A DNA stretch of 64,000 nt from Persicaria tinctoria (Eukaryota; Streptophyta; Magnoliopsida; Caryophyllales; Polygonaceae), in NCBI GenBank assembly GCA_037127255.1, contig JBANSL010000004.1:22141967-22205966 (forward strand), read 5' to 3'. The notes under the pieces were generated by a model, which had not been told where the DNA came from, ran no database searches, and saw only the letters and a list, made by a program, of their open reading frames with translations. Shown here in pieces: positions 40,835-52,118 of the stretch. The position numbers were made by a program, and so were the translations under genes. Each line of letters starts with the position of its first letter. Within the stretch, counting starts at the first letter, position 1.

Positions 40835-43096
40835 TGTTGTATTGCAGGAGGATGGTCAAGTATGAAATAAATATAAAATGTAGATCAGACTGACTTCCCT
40901 GTCTCAGCAAATAAATACAAGACTCCCTCCCATTGTAGTAAGAGAATAGTCAGGATCGAATCCACGAGGAAGCACGTCAGCAGTTCTCAGGTAGCTGTAT
41001 ATTCTCACCGAAGCAGCCGAAAAGACAGAAACAAGAGCAGAAAAGACACAGAAATAAAAGCAGAAAATAAAGAACAAAAGCAAAGCAAGAAAAGACAAAG
41101 AGAAACAGCAAATAAAACGAGGACACAGAAGCTACTCGATCTCGAGTAAGCTGTCCTCTATATCGACAAAGAAAAGTGTGAAAACAGAAAAACAGAAACG
41201 AAAGCAAACAACTCGACGAAGACCAAGCTACTCGATCTCGACTACGTCTACTCGAGATCGACTAGAGCATGCAAAGACAGAAACTTGAAAATCGATGACA
41301 GAAGCAGAAAACTCAACTCGACACAGACAGGTTCTACTCGAGATCGACTACAACCTACTCGATCTCGACGAGTTTCTCCTCTATCTCGACAAAGAATACA
41401 GAAAACTTAAAGTGCAAATCTTGAACAAAGAACTCAGAAATTTAATGAAATAAATCAATATATAAAAGGCTTCCAAAGTCAGGGTTTCAACACCACAACG
41501 ATAACCATGCAAAGTAACACATAAAGGCATAAAAGATCATGCTTTCCATCAAATAACTTTCGTCATTAACAAATAGGCATATAGAGGCTTTCGCATAAAC
41601 CCTAATTGTTACTAACCCTTTTTCACATATTTAATCCAAGTTGCATTAAGATCACTTTCGCTTCAATAACACAAACAAGGATCACCTTCAACTCTCGCAA
41701 AAGAATCATGCTCATAGGGATAGAAGATGAATCGCACAAAAAGATCTGACCTTTATCGCATCGCCTCACATGGCCACCGTCGGGCTCACCCCAGCCCCAG
41801 AAGTGGGTGGACTACTCACGCCTCATTGCGATAATAGAATTTGATGTATAAAAAGAACTAACTTGCATTAACACTAAATTCAAAGCCTTTTACAATCTCG
41901 GCAATCAACTTTCGCAGAAAGCCAAAACCCTAAAAACCTTAGAACTCCTAAACTTCTCTGTGGAACTAACTAATTGTCTCTGAAATTGAATTGTGATATG
42001 GAATGAATAAAACTGAGCCCCCTAGGGCCTTATTTATAGCCTTCATTCCCTAGCTATTCTAGGAAAGAAATATCTATCTCTATCTAAAATTATATCTAAA
42101 GCCTTTAAAGATAAATAAATGTCATAATGGAAATAAATCTAAAAGGAAAAGATAAAACTAAATAGGGTAAGTCTTCATGTCTTGATAGATTTCGTCTTCC
42201 ATAGATAGAACTTGATGGATTTGGATAGAATCTTCCTCCTTCGGCCCCAAGGAATCCCAAGTCTAGTCGGATTGTTCCTCGTCGAGAAGCTTCTGGAAAC
42301 TGGTCTACTCGACCTCGACCAGACTTGTTCGTCGACTGGACTTCTCAACTAGATCTGCTCGATGTGGCTTGGACTTGGCTCACTGGTGCTCGTCGACCTC
42401 GACAAAGCATTGTCGATCTCGACCAGGGTGGTCTTGCCGACTGGGCTTCCTCGGGTAGGCGTGCTCGACAAGCCTGGATCTGGACTCAGGGGCTCGTCGA
42501 CCTCGACAAGACGTAGTTGACCTCGAGTAGAGGTGTGTCTTTCTTGGTCGAGCAACTCTTCCTCGGCAAGGACTCGGACTGGCACGGTGGGTCTTGTCGA
42601 TCTCGACTAGGGCTTGTCGAGATCGTGTAGGCGTCCTCGGCTTCTCGATCAGTCCTCTTCTCGACTCCGGGTGTGGTGTCTGGTCTTTGTCGATCTCGAC
42701 TAGGGCTTATCGAGATCGAGTTGGGTCCGGAGCCGGGTTGGTCTGGCTCTCTCGATCAGGCTCTGTCGACAAGGCTGTGCTCGGACATGCTCGTCTAGGT
42801 CGAGGAAGAGCTACTCGAGATCGAGTAGCCTGGGTTCTAGGCTCGATTCGACTGGTTCCGTTGCTCCTTCCACCTTGGACATCTGTAGTGGTTTTCCGAG
42901 CTTCTCCGACCTTCTGTAGAATTGCTGTAAAATGCCTCGATTTCTGCGAATTAAACAGAAAATGGTGTAGATTCCATAATTTGGCAAATAAACATAAACT
43001 GCATAGATTATGTACTATCTAAGCCCAAATGAATGCAATGTATACAGAAATCAATTTAAAAGTTGCTGTAAAACATGGCAGATTCAGCTCACAACA
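40835..43096 (-). repeat. RE5 5' LTR (2262 bp)
   Basis: Matches 34127-36410 almost base for base. TATA box at about 42028-42042, leader hairpin at 41782-41797. It lacks 20 bp of word sequence present in the other LTR. Confidence 0.93.
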
Positions 43097-43101
43097 GGAT
43101 T

Positions 43102-43874
43102 TCACGATGTCGAAGGAGAGATTGGGGTAGATTTTTGGTATTACTGATGCACCTACTGTTGGATGGCTTGATGTGTGTAAGGGAGAGGGTGCTTTGGCTT
43201 TTTGGATGGAGTCTACTAGGGTGCCTTTTGAGGCCAAGACGGGCCAGTACAACTCGAGTATTCATCATCCTGCATTATGGCTGATCCACAAGGTTCTAGC
43301 GAACAGATTTTTTACCCAGGCTGAGGTCAACAAGATCTCATTTAGGAACAAGTCATTTTTGTGGTGTCTGATGCCAGAGAGCCCAGTTATTCCAGGTTGG
43401 TTTGATATGTTTTTGGAGAATTGCGAGGACATCATCGACAAGCACAACAAGGCGACGATTAGCTTTGGGGGTCTTATCACCCTCACAGCTCGAGAGTGCA
43501 TCGATCTGCGCTCTCTCCCCGATGTTCTGCATGGCTCATTTCTTTATGATGAAGCCCAGCTGAGGAAAGCTGGCCACTTGGAGGGAAAGTCGTCGATGTG
43601 GTTCTGGAGGATAGGCCAACTGGGGAAGATTCATTTGAGATTACCCCGACATCTCCCTTTTGGCCCTACTACAGTTGATTTCTACATGGGTGATGCGATG
43701 GATGAGGATGATGATGATGATGATGGAGGTGCTCCTGATGTTGAGCAGGAGGGTGATGATGATGTTCATGGAGTTCAGACGGATCTAGGAGGTAGTGGTG
43801 CTGGGCCTTTTGGCACAGCTGGAGGTGCAGGTTCGAACTACTATGCGCCGGAGCAGAGGATGACCGATATGTAT
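43102..43874 (+). pseudogene. RE1 post-pol ORF (ATHILA ORF1-like), middle part
   Basis: Continues from 34126 in frame: FTMSKERLG, one TAG, then IFGITDAPTVGWLDVCKGEG and open onward with STRVPFEAKTGQYNSSIHHP, LANRFFTQAEVNKISFRNKS, SFLYDEAQLRKAGHLEGKSS. An acidic run DEDDDDDDG comes from a GAT repeat at 43700-43726, then a Gly-rich part. IHHPALWLIHKVLANRFF is the sort of sequence seen in plant ATHILA ORF-1-type proteins. sL2 interrupts at 43875 after MTDMY and the frame resumes at 45690. Confidence 0.7.
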
Positions 43875-45684
43875 TGACGGAGGGAAAGTCGTTGATTCAC
43901 CTCGTCAAAAATAAATCTCAAACAAACAAACTAGTATAGTATGCAAGTAAGGGGTCGAACCCTAGAGAATCAAGTATTTCTAAATATTGTGTATTTATCA
44001 ATATAAAAGAAACGATTTTTATGAATGAAAATAAAAGAAAATAGTATTGACAAAAGCAAATAAAGGATAGAAAAAAAGTGTTTCCACCTACAAGTTCTCG
44101 ACTTTGGTTGGTTTTATTGATCATCGAATCCTTTTCAAGTTATTGTCTTTTCCTACGAATTCCTCCCGTCTTGGTTTAAATAGATTAAAAGTCCTACGAG
44201 TCCAATTAATCCCTTATACCTCAATGCAACCTTAACACGGTAAATCAATGTTTAAGATATATGTCAACTCCCTACATAATCATGCTTCAAACACGGAGTC
44301 CACAATCTTATGCGTGCTACTACGGAAATAACACAAATACGAAAGTATTAAATCCTAGCATGAAATCAATATTATCAAGGTCGCGAATCAAGATAACATC
44401 AATAACATAATCAATATCGCACAAAGAAGTTGAAAGAATTAAAGAGGAAAAATAACTTTAATTAGAAACTCACAAACCACCAACCAAGTCTCGAAAGTGT
44501 AGGCGGAAACTTAGAAAATTAGCCAAACATGGCTTACCTAAACTTTCTTCTCTTCAAAAGTGATTGCTCTACTTGAAAATTAATTAGAAAACTAAGCCTA
44601 GAACATCCTATTTATAAGCCTATTGTCTTCCATAAACAAGGTAAAAGATAGATAAACTAGATAGAAACTTCCTAAACAAACTAGATAGAAGATAGACTTT
44701 CCAAATTTAATTCAGCGTCAAATTCCCCTAGCAGCGAAAATTTCCGTTGGCAGCGAATGGCCTTGATTGAGCTTCTGTTGGATTTTCGCTACCACCTTGC
44801 TACCACACTCGCTAGCAGCGAAGGTCCATGCCTTAGAAATTTTCCAATAATTTTCGATTCCATCATTTTCGCTTCCGCGAGAGCCTCCATCCGCTGCAGC
44901 GAGTCCGGCCATCCGCAGCCGCGAGAGACCCCTTTCGCTAGAGCGAGTCGGCGAGCTCCATCGTCTTGGTGCCTCCCGCTGGCAGTGAGGATTTACGTGG
45001 CAGCGAGTGGCTCGCTGCAGCTAGTCCAGTCGCTGGCAGCGAATGCTGCCTGGTCGGCCGGGCTGACTCGACTCGCTGGCAGCGAACTCCACTCGCTGGC
45101 TGCGAGACGCGCTGGCTCGTGGACATGCTCCTGCTGACTCCACTCGCTGGCAGCGAGATCCCATCCGCTGGCAGCGAGACGTGCTCAGGGACTTGCTCAG
45201 ACATGATATCTTTGATTTGATTCGCTGCATCGGAAATCCATTCGCTGTCAGTGAAAATCCATCAGAACACCATCGCGTAGATCTTCGAAAGAGCTTTCCA
45301 ACGCATGCTCATATGCGTCGATCGGATATCCGAGGCCTCCGGAAAGTGCGTTACAAGTTTAGCTCGCCGAGCGGACAGCTTTCGCGACTCGCCCTTGTTT
45401 TCGCTCTTAGACCTCGATTTCGTGCTCCGTTCCTCCTTAGTTTGTTCCATGATTTTCGGGACTTCTTCCTTTAGCTCTCCCAAGTCTCGATTTAGTCTCT
45501 CTTAGCTTCGTTCCTCGTGTTCTTTGCCTCGGATCTACGAATCTACATAAAACCATCGAAATAACGTAGATTCTGAACTTTTCCACTGAACGAGCGCTAA
45601 TCTAATTAACACTAAAACATGAATATATAACAATGAAATGCACCTAAAGTAATCTATAATGCCTATTGCAAACATGCATTATCA
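43875..45684 (-). mobile_element. sL2: solo LTR inserted in the RE1 post-pol ORF
   Basis: 1810 bp, minus strand TGATAATGCATG to CCTCCGTCA, flanked by perfect TGTAT duplications (43870-43874 and 45685-45689). It is the same family as sL1. Words CGCTGGCAGCGA and CGCTGCAGCGAG are dense at 44740-45250. Removal restores the host ORF frame. No internal coding region is present. Confidence 0.93.
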
Positions 45685-46001
45685 TGTATATCCGTCAAGA
45701 TACCATGTGGGAGCATCAGCAGATGATGTCTCGTCGTCAGGACGCCATGTCAGAGCACCAGCAGCATATGTCCCAGCGCTAGGATGTGATGTGGGATCAG
45801 CAGCAACAGTTGTATGTGGATGTTGGCGACATTCGTCGGGATGTATGTGGCTGGACTTCTCACTTGGAGGATGTCTTTGAGAGCAGGGCAGCGATCAGAC
45901 GGATGCATGAGCGGATGTGGCAGAGGTAGGAGGACTTCTATCGATTTGTCTATCCCCAGTTTCCACCTTACCCGCCGCCGCCGCCACCACCTCATCAGTG
46001 A
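45685..46001 (+). pseudogene. RE1 post-pol ORF, C-terminal part
   Basis: Frame continued after sL2: RQDTMWEHQQMMSRRQDAMS, a Gln/His/Met-rich coil with two TAG codons in place of CAG, RAAIRRMHERMWQR, then FYRFVYPQFPPYPPPPPPPH and a TGA at 45999-46001. The coil plus poly-Pro tail is like the 487-1075 remnant. Confidence 0.7.
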
Positions 46002-46936
46002 TCATGTTAGTTGTTTCTTTTCTTTTTCCTTTTATTTTTATTTTGATGTTTTTGTTCTATTTTCTGCATTGAGGACAATGTCAGAATTAAATGTGGGGGA
46101 GAAGACTTGGATTTCACGTTTGTATTTTGTTTTTAAGTTTGCACTGCATTATGACTATTAATTTGCATGGTTGTGTTTAGTGGTTGTATGCATGTTAGTG
46201 TCTATCATTGTTATTGTGTTTAAAAAAATTGAAAAGTGAAAAAAAAAAGAGTTTAGGGACCTTATTTTGTCCTCTTGCTTGATGAGTGTACTCTCTTCAA
46301 TTGCTTCCTCTTTGGCTTGCATTTACATATCTTTTTCAAGGCTGCATATTATGATTTCTGGACATGACTTAAACATGATTGAGGCACCTTTATTACCCCA
46401 TTTGACTCTATTCCCACCTTACATATTATCCTCTACTTGAAGCCAATTTAAGCATATTGCCTATTTTTTTTGTCGCTCCACAAGCTTTTTCCATACCCAA
46501 TGATAGCCTGACCCCATCCGGGAATTTAGGAATAGTTGGTGAATATCTATATTGTGGATGATGGTTTTTAGTGGTGGATTGTATGTTTGAGGTGCATTTA
46601 TGATATGTTTGATTCTTGCTAGTACATTCATTACCTGGGACATAAGGAGAATAAAATTCACTTAGGGGCAAAAGTCAAGGAAATCATTTGTTATAGCATG
46701 AATGAAAAAAAAAGGAAAAGGAAAAAAAATGAATAAAGGAATGAGTAGAGTATGGTTTGTATAGTTTTATGCTTGAGATTGGTGTTGTGTGACATTATAG
46801 AGATATGGTATGAGGAGTTTATGAGTCGTTTTATGATTTTGTTGCTTCCTTAGTTCCCGGATTATGAGCACCACATGGCCTAAATTGTTCCATACCTTAT
46901 ATGTTCTACCTTGGCCCCATTACAACCAAGGCCCTT
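46002..46936 (+). other. RE1 3' noncoding tail
   Basis: No gene. GAGGACAATGTC followed by TTAAATGTGGGGGAGAAGAC at 46071-46105 is the RE1 version of the block GTGAGGACACTG/TAAGTATGGGGTGGGGG of the other families. It then stays AT-rich to the junction with RE2 pol; no LTR is seen. Confidence 0.6.
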
Positions 46937-48561
46937 CTCTGGATTTGAAACCCTTACCTGACACCCCTAGGTATGAATTCCTTCGTCCTAACTCTACTTT
47001 TCCTGTGATTATCAGCGCTTCATTAACCACATAGGAAGTAGAAAAGCTAGTGGAAGTCCTCCGCACTCACAGGAAGGCCATAGGATATTCCTTGGAGGAC
47101 GTAAAACGTATTTCACCCGTTACTTGTATGCATAGAATTCTTCTGGAAGATGATCACAGGGCAACAATTGAGCATGAATTGAAGCTTAAACCCAACATGA
47201 AGGAGGTGGTAAAGAAGGAAATCCTGCGCATGCTGGATGCAGTAATCATCTATCCAATCTACGATAGCAAGTGGGTAAGTCCAGTTCATGTTGTTCCTAA
47301 GAAGGGTGGAATGACTGTTGAGGAGAATGAGAAGGGAGAGCTTGTCCCTGAACGAATCACTACCAGTTGGCAGATGTGCATAGATTACAGAAAGCTCAAC
47401 ACCGCCACCAGGAAGGATCATTTCCCGCTCCCCTTAATTGACCAGGTACTCGAAAGGTTAGCTGAACATGATTACTTTTGTTACCTAGATGGATGTTCTG
47501 GATTTTGGCAAGTCCCTATTCATCCCGAGGATCAAGAAAAGACCACCTTCACTTGTCCCTATGGAACTTTTGCATATAGGAGGCTGCCATTAGGACTTTG
47601 CAATGCCCATGCCACCTTTCAAAGGTGTATGATGGGCATCTTCTCCGACACGATAGAGGACATAGTGGAGGTATTTATGGATGATTTCTCTGTTTATGGC
47701 ACTTCTTTCGATATTTGTCTTTCTAACCTGCGTAGAGTACTCAAGCGTTGTGAGGAGACAGATTTGGTTCTCAACTGGGAAAAGTGTCACTTTATGGTAT
47801 GGGAATGGATCGTGCTAGGACACAAGGTGTCTGAGAAAGGTATAGAGGTGGCCGCGGACAGGGCCAAGATAGAGCTAGTGGAGAAATTGCCCCCACCTTC
47901 ATCCATGAAAGAGATAAGGAGTTTGCTTGGTCATGCAGGATTTTATAGGAGATTTATTCAAGATTTTTTTAAAATTGCCAAACCATTGACTAATCTTCTT
48001 ATGAAAGATGTTAAGTTTGAATTTTCTAGTGAATGTCTTGAAGCCTTCAACATGTTAAAGGAAGCCATTATCTCCACTCCAATTATTCAGTCGCCGGATT
48101 GGTCATTACCTTTTGAAATCATGTGCGATGCCAGCGATTACGTCGTTGGAGCAGTTCTAGGACAGCGGAAGGACAGGAAGCTTCATGCCATCTACTATGC
48201 AAGCAAGACTCTTGATGTGGTTCAGGTTAAGTACACCACAACAGAGAAGGAATTCTTGGTTGTGGTCTTTGCTTTTGAAAAAAGTCGTTCTTATCTTGTT
48301 GGATCTAAAGTTATTGTCCATACTGACCATGCTGCTCTTAGATATTTGATGGAAAAGAAGGATGCTAAACCCAGGCTCCTACGATGGGTACTTCTACTTC
48401 AAGAGTTTCACGTGGAATTCAAGGACAAGAAGGGCACGGAGAACTCGGTAGCGGATCATCTCTCTAGGCTCCCTAAAGACATACTAGAAGAATCCCAAGA
48501 TGCCACACCTATCGATGATTACCGCACCGACAAACATCTACTGAAGATCGACGCCCATTAA
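46937..48561 (+). pseudogene. RE2 reverse transcriptase-RNase H (503 codons open from 47050)
   Basis: After one TAG near 47035 the frame is open from 47050 to 48561. [70 protein letters not shown] with both catalytic Asp. RNase [55 protein letters not shown], so D-E-D-D is complete. Length and motifs are those of a full Ty3/gypsy RT-RNase H, the best pol in the window. It could still be catalytically competent, although it lacks promoter and gag here. Confidence 0.88.
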
Positions 48562-48894
48562 ACCCCATGAGGTAAGTATGCGCCAATCCCTATTATTTCT
48601 CTGCATGAGGACTCGATATCGACCATGCCTAGGTCGATATAGACCACCACTGACCCGGGATTCCACCAGAAATCGAGTGAAGACCAGGCCAAAAGAATAC
48701 TGTCGATTTCGACCACTTCTTGGTCGATATCGACCACTAAGCCCTCGATATCGACTTGTTCTCCTCGAAATTGAGCAGCCTCCAATGACATTACAGGTAA
48801 GTTGGTTCGCACAAATTCCGGTGATGATTTCTTCTTTACCCCTCCCTCCTGTCCTATTCGTGATTTTTATGCTCTAAAGGGAGCACATGTTCCT
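48562..48894 (+). other. RNase H-integrase linker with TCGATATCGA words (RE2)
   Basis: Stop codons and word-rich sequence: CTCGATATCGACC at about 48611, GGTCGATATCGACCACTA at about 48720, CCTCGATATCGAC at about 48741, and variants with one change. It ends in IRDFYALKGAHVP-like residues where the integrase begins. Confidence 0.65.
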
Positions 48895-50184
48895 TGATAT
48901 GTGGATTTCGCTAACTATCTTGTAGGAAACGAGATCCCATCAGGACCAACCTCGCAGGCAAAGAAGAAGTTCCTCCACGACGTTAAGCAATACTATTGGG
49001 ACGAGCCTTACTTATTCAAGCAAGGGATAGACCATATTTTTAGACGTTGCATTCTGGAGGAGGAAGTAGCTAGAAAGTGTCATTCACCATTTCCATATTC
49101 TCCCTACAGGCGGACATGCACAAGGCTTCAAAACTGCATCTAAGGTACTACAATGTGGTTTTTATTGGCCTAACCTTTTCAGGGATGTGCATGCTTATCT
49201 CACTTCGTGCGATGAATGCCAATGAGCGGGCAACATTACTAGGAGGAATGAGACACCACTCTTAGGGATTTTGGAGGTTGAGCTTTTTGACATTTGGGGC
49301 ATTGACTTTATGGCACTATTCCCTGCATCAGGCCCCTACAAATACATCCTTGTGGCAGTTGACTATGTCTCTAAATGGGTTGAGGTTTTTGTAACTAGGA
49401 CCAACGATGCGAAGGTAGTTTCAAAGTTCATTAAAACTAACATTTTTCCTCGATTTGGTGTTCCTAGAGTTCTTATTTCAGATGGTTGCTCACACTTCAT
49501 CGAGAGAGGATTTGAGGCTCTTTTAGCTAAGTATGGGGTGACGCACAGGGTAGCAACACCCTATCATCCCCAAACTAGTGGCCAAGTGGAGGTATCTAAT
49601 CATCAAATCAAAGCCATCCTGGAGAAGACGGTCTCTCGTTCAAGGAAGGATTGGCCATCTAAGCTTGATGACGTGCTCTGGGCCCATCGAACGGCCTTTA
49701 CGACACCGCTGCTCACAACTTCCTATAATTTTTTTTATGGCAAGTCCTGTCATTTAACTGTCGAATTGGAGCATAGGCAATGTGGGCTCTTAAGGAACTC
49801 AACATGGATCTCGATGATGCAGGTAAGAAATGCTATATTGATTTACAGGGGCTTGAGAAGTTGCGCTTAAAGGCATATGAGAATGCCGAAATCTACAAGG
49901 AGCGCACAAAGAGATTGCACGATAGGAAGCTAGTGCCCAAGACATATGAGGTAGGTGATAAAGTTTTATTATACAACTCTAGACTGCGTTTGTTTCCAGG
50001 GAAACTAAGGACACGAGAGAGCGAACCCTTCACGGTTCAACATATCTTTCCCCAAGGAGCAGTGGAGTTGCTTGCAAATGATGGCACCACCTTTAAGGTA
50101 AATGGGCAAAGGGTCAAGAAGTATTATGACAAGGAAGACCTAGAGGAAGAGATTTGCGCCACCTTGGCATTGATCAACGTTTAA
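48895..50184 (+). pseudogene. RE2 integrase (frameshifted)
   Basis: The N-terminal part in one frame (VDFANYLVGNEIPSGPTSQA, YYWDEPYLFKQGIDHIFRRC) loses frame within the zinc finger near 49085. The core at 49271-49750 reads [56 protein letters not shown] and [20 protein letters not shown], so D, D and E are present, followed by WAHRTAFTTPLLTTSYNFFY. The frame changes again near 49780 to MDLDDAGKKCYIDLQGLEKL and the C-terminal domain YEVGDKVLLYNSRLRLFPGK ... [20 protein letters not shown], stop at 50184. Inactive as it stands. Confidence 0.85.
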
Positions 50185-50560
50185 ATAGGGAAGTAGGTCG
50201 AGCTAAGGACTTAAACCTTAGCGCTTACGGGAGGCAACCCGTTAACTTTTTTTCCTTTAAATTTTGTTTCTTTCCTTTATCTCTCTCACTTCGTGCAAGA
50301 TTTCTTTGCTCTTTGATAGACACAAGCCATCGGAGAGAAGCTCGACCGAATGTGCAAATGCTAATGCAACATACTAAATCAGGTCGAAATCAAGCGCCCT
50401 TGGTCGATATCGAGTGAATTGACTCGAAATCAACTCCTGCGAAGGGCCAACAGAATCGAAATCCAAGTAGGTTTTATTTTTAGTCGATTTCGACCATACT
50501 GGTCGATATCGACCAGAAATCCAGTTAAGTAAAAAAAACTGAAACCGGTACTGATTTTTT
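50185..50560 (+). other. RE2 3' noncoding region with words
   Basis: AGCGCTTACGGGAGGCAACC shortly after the stop, then TCGATATCGAGTG, TCGATTTCGACC and GGTCGATATCGACCAGAA at 50400-50520. The reverse complement of this part lies at 50872-51100 (RE6). Confidence 0.75.
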
Positions 50561-50871
50561 TACTAGGTTTATTTTATGTTTTTTATTTTATTTAATCCCT
50601 CTTCCCTCAAACCAACCTTTTTTTTTTTTTGATTTCAAATGTAAATATATTAGAACTAAAAGAAATATTTACATGAGTTCCAAAAAAACAGTTAGAAGTT
50701 AAGGAAGTGCTCCTTAAACATCTATATGATGAGTGAGGCTCATATCCTCTGATTTGTCGATAAGGTATAGAGGCCAAGGCCTTTGTGCGGATCCTGTACC
50801 CCACTCTAGGAGCTTGTCTTTTTTTACTTACCGATAAATATCAACCCATAAGTCTTTGAGGAAGCCTTTTT
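50561..50871. other. Unique spacer of the RE2/RE6 inverted repeat, possibly a non-LTR retroelement tail
   Basis: About 310 bp not related to the arms. Runs of T at 50617-50630 and 50866-50877 and an internal GTCTTTTTTTACTTAC suggest a minus-strand poly(A)-ended insertion of SINE or LINE type, but I do not recognise the body and no clean target duplication is visible. Confidence 0.35.
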
Positions 50872-51233
50872 TTTTTACTTACTTGGATTTCTGGTCGATA
50901 TCGACTAGTATGGTCGAAATCGACAAAAAATAAAACCTACCTGGATTTCGATTCTATCGGCCCTTTGTAGGATTTGATTTCGAGTCAATTCACTCGATAT
51001 CGACCAAGGGCGCTCGATTCCGACCTGATTTAATGTGTTGCATCAGCCTTTGCACATTCAATCGAGCTTCTCTCCGATGGCCTGTGTCTATCGAAGAGAA
51101 AAGAAATCTTGCACGAAGTGAGAGAGATAAAGGAAAGAAACAAAATTTAAAGGAAAAAAAATAAAAATAACAGGTTGCCTCCCGTAAGCGCTAAGGTTTG
51201 AGTTGTTGGCTCGACCTACTTCCCTATATTTAA
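50872..51233 (-). other. RE6 3' noncoding region
   Basis: Reverse complement of 50185-50545 of RE2, including TCGATATCGACC words at 50895-51010 and the purine-rich AGGAAACCAACC-like turn near 51180. No gene. Confidence 0.7.
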
Positions 51234-52118
51234 ACTTTGATCAACGCCAAGGTGGCGCGAATCTCTTCCTCTGGATCTTCCTTGTCATAGTACTTCTTAA
51301 CCCTTTGCCCATTTACCTTAAAGGTGGTGCCAGCATTTGCAAGCAACTCCACTGCTCCATGGGGAAAGATATGTTGAACCAGGAAGGATCCGCTCTATCG
51401 TGTCCAATTCTCTATCGATGGGCCCAGAGCGCGTCATCACGCTTAGATAACCAATCCTTGAACGAGAGACTGTCTTCTCCAGGATGGCTTTGATTTGACG
51501 ATTAGAGACCTCCACTTGGCCACTAGTTTGGGGATGATAGGGTGTTGCTACCCTGTGCGTCACCCAATACTTAGCCAAAAGAGCCTCAAATCCTCTCTCG
51601 ATGAAGTGTGAGCCACCATCTTAAATAAGAACTCTAGGAACACCAAATCGAGGAAAAATGTTAGTTTTAATGAACTTTGAAACTACCTTTGCATCATTGG
51701 TTCTAGTTACAACAGCCTCAACCCATTTAGAGACATAGTCAACTGCCACAAGGATGTATTTGTAGGGGCCTGATGCAGGGAATAGTGCCATAAAGTCAAT
51801 GCCCCAAACGTCGAAAAGCTCAACCTCCAAAATCCTTGTGAGCGGTGTCTCTGCAAGAGGACTCGATATCGACCTAGGCATGGTCGATATCGAGTCCTCT
51901 TGCAGAGAAACAATAGGGATTGGCGTATACTTACATGCAGGGGTTTGATGGGCGTTGATCTTCAGTAGATGTTCGTCAGGGCGGTAATCATCGATAGGCG
52001 TGGCATCTTGGGATTCTTCTAGTATGTCTTTAGGGAGCCTAGAAAGATGATCCGCTACCGAGTTCTCCGTGCCCTTCTTGTCCTTGAGTTCCACGTAAAA
52101 CTGTTGAAGTAGAAGCAC
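51234..52118 (-). pseudogene. RE6 RNase H end and integrase with internal deletions
   Basis: RNase H end: [20 protein letters not shown]. The frame then passes [15 protein letters not shown] into [14 protein letters not shown] and jumps directly to [20 protein letters not shown]: the whole HHCC finger region (about 600 bp in RE2) is gone, and a perfect hairpin stands at the join (51848-51908). The core continues to [10 protein letters not shown], a stop, then [20 protein letters not shown] and [14 protein letters not shown]. About 300 bp before the C-terminal domain are also deleted near 51400. Confidence 0.82.
51848..51908. repeat. Perfect hairpin at a deletion junction (27-bp arms, 7-nt loop)
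   Basis: Arm 51848-51874 pairs with 51882-51908 without mismatch; the loop is TAGGCAT. Each arm contains ACTCGATATCGACC. In RE2 only one arm plus the inner word pair exists (about 48600-48645), so the second arm is new here. Confidence 0.95.

Larger units (their letters stand above)
34127..43096 (-). mobile_element. RE5: nearly complete non-autonomous Athila/Tat-like retrotransposon
   Basis: 8970 bp on the minus strand with 2284- and 2262-bp LTRs that are almost identical, a tRNA-Asp PBS, gag, protease, linker, CTD-like segment and PPT. The flanks are TGATT (34122-34126) and GGATT (43097-43101), a 5-bp duplication with one mismatch. Excision rejoins the RE1 post-pol ORF in frame. It is the best-preserved member of the RE4/RE5 family: damage is limited to a few stops in gag and one frameshift near 38790. 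It has no RT, RNase H or integrase core. Confidence 0.93.
1088..46936 (+). mobile_element. RE1: Athila-like Ty3/gypsy retrotransposon, nested and 3' truncated
   Basis: The host element of the nest, in order: 5' LTR, tRNA-Asp PBS, gag with zinc knuckle, protease remnant, RT-RNase H, integrase, 3' spacer with GC-rich words, post-pol ORF, noncoding tail. About 37 kb of it are later insertions (sL1, CACTA with RE9, RE3 with RE4, RE5, sL2), leaving about 8.8 kb. No 3' LTR is seen: the tail passes near 46936 straight into a truncated pol of another family. It is dead through stop codons, loss of the protease active site and a deletion in RNase H. Lineage is judged from the gag and RT style, the tRNA-Asp primer site and the ORF after pol. 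Confidence 0.8.
46937..50560 (+). mobile_element. RE2: truncated Athila-like pol (plus strand)
   Basis: It begins inside pol (LKPLPDTPRYEFLRPN) with no gag, PBS or LTR, and covers RT, RNase H, integrase and 3' noncoding DNA with TCGATATCGA words. Together with RE6 it forms an inverted repeat. The left border against the RE1 tail shows no target duplication. Confidence 0.8.

Noticed and set aside
43075..43096. RE5 LTR start read as part of the flanking ORF
   Set aside because: ACAACA at 43091-43096 is the LTR terminus; the flanking ORF starts after it, as shown by the in-frame empty site and near-perfect TSD.
49529..49541. AAGTATGGGGTG in the RE2 integrase as another PPT-like site
   Set aside because: It encodes the conserved integrase residues KYGVTHRV, so protein constraint alone explains it.
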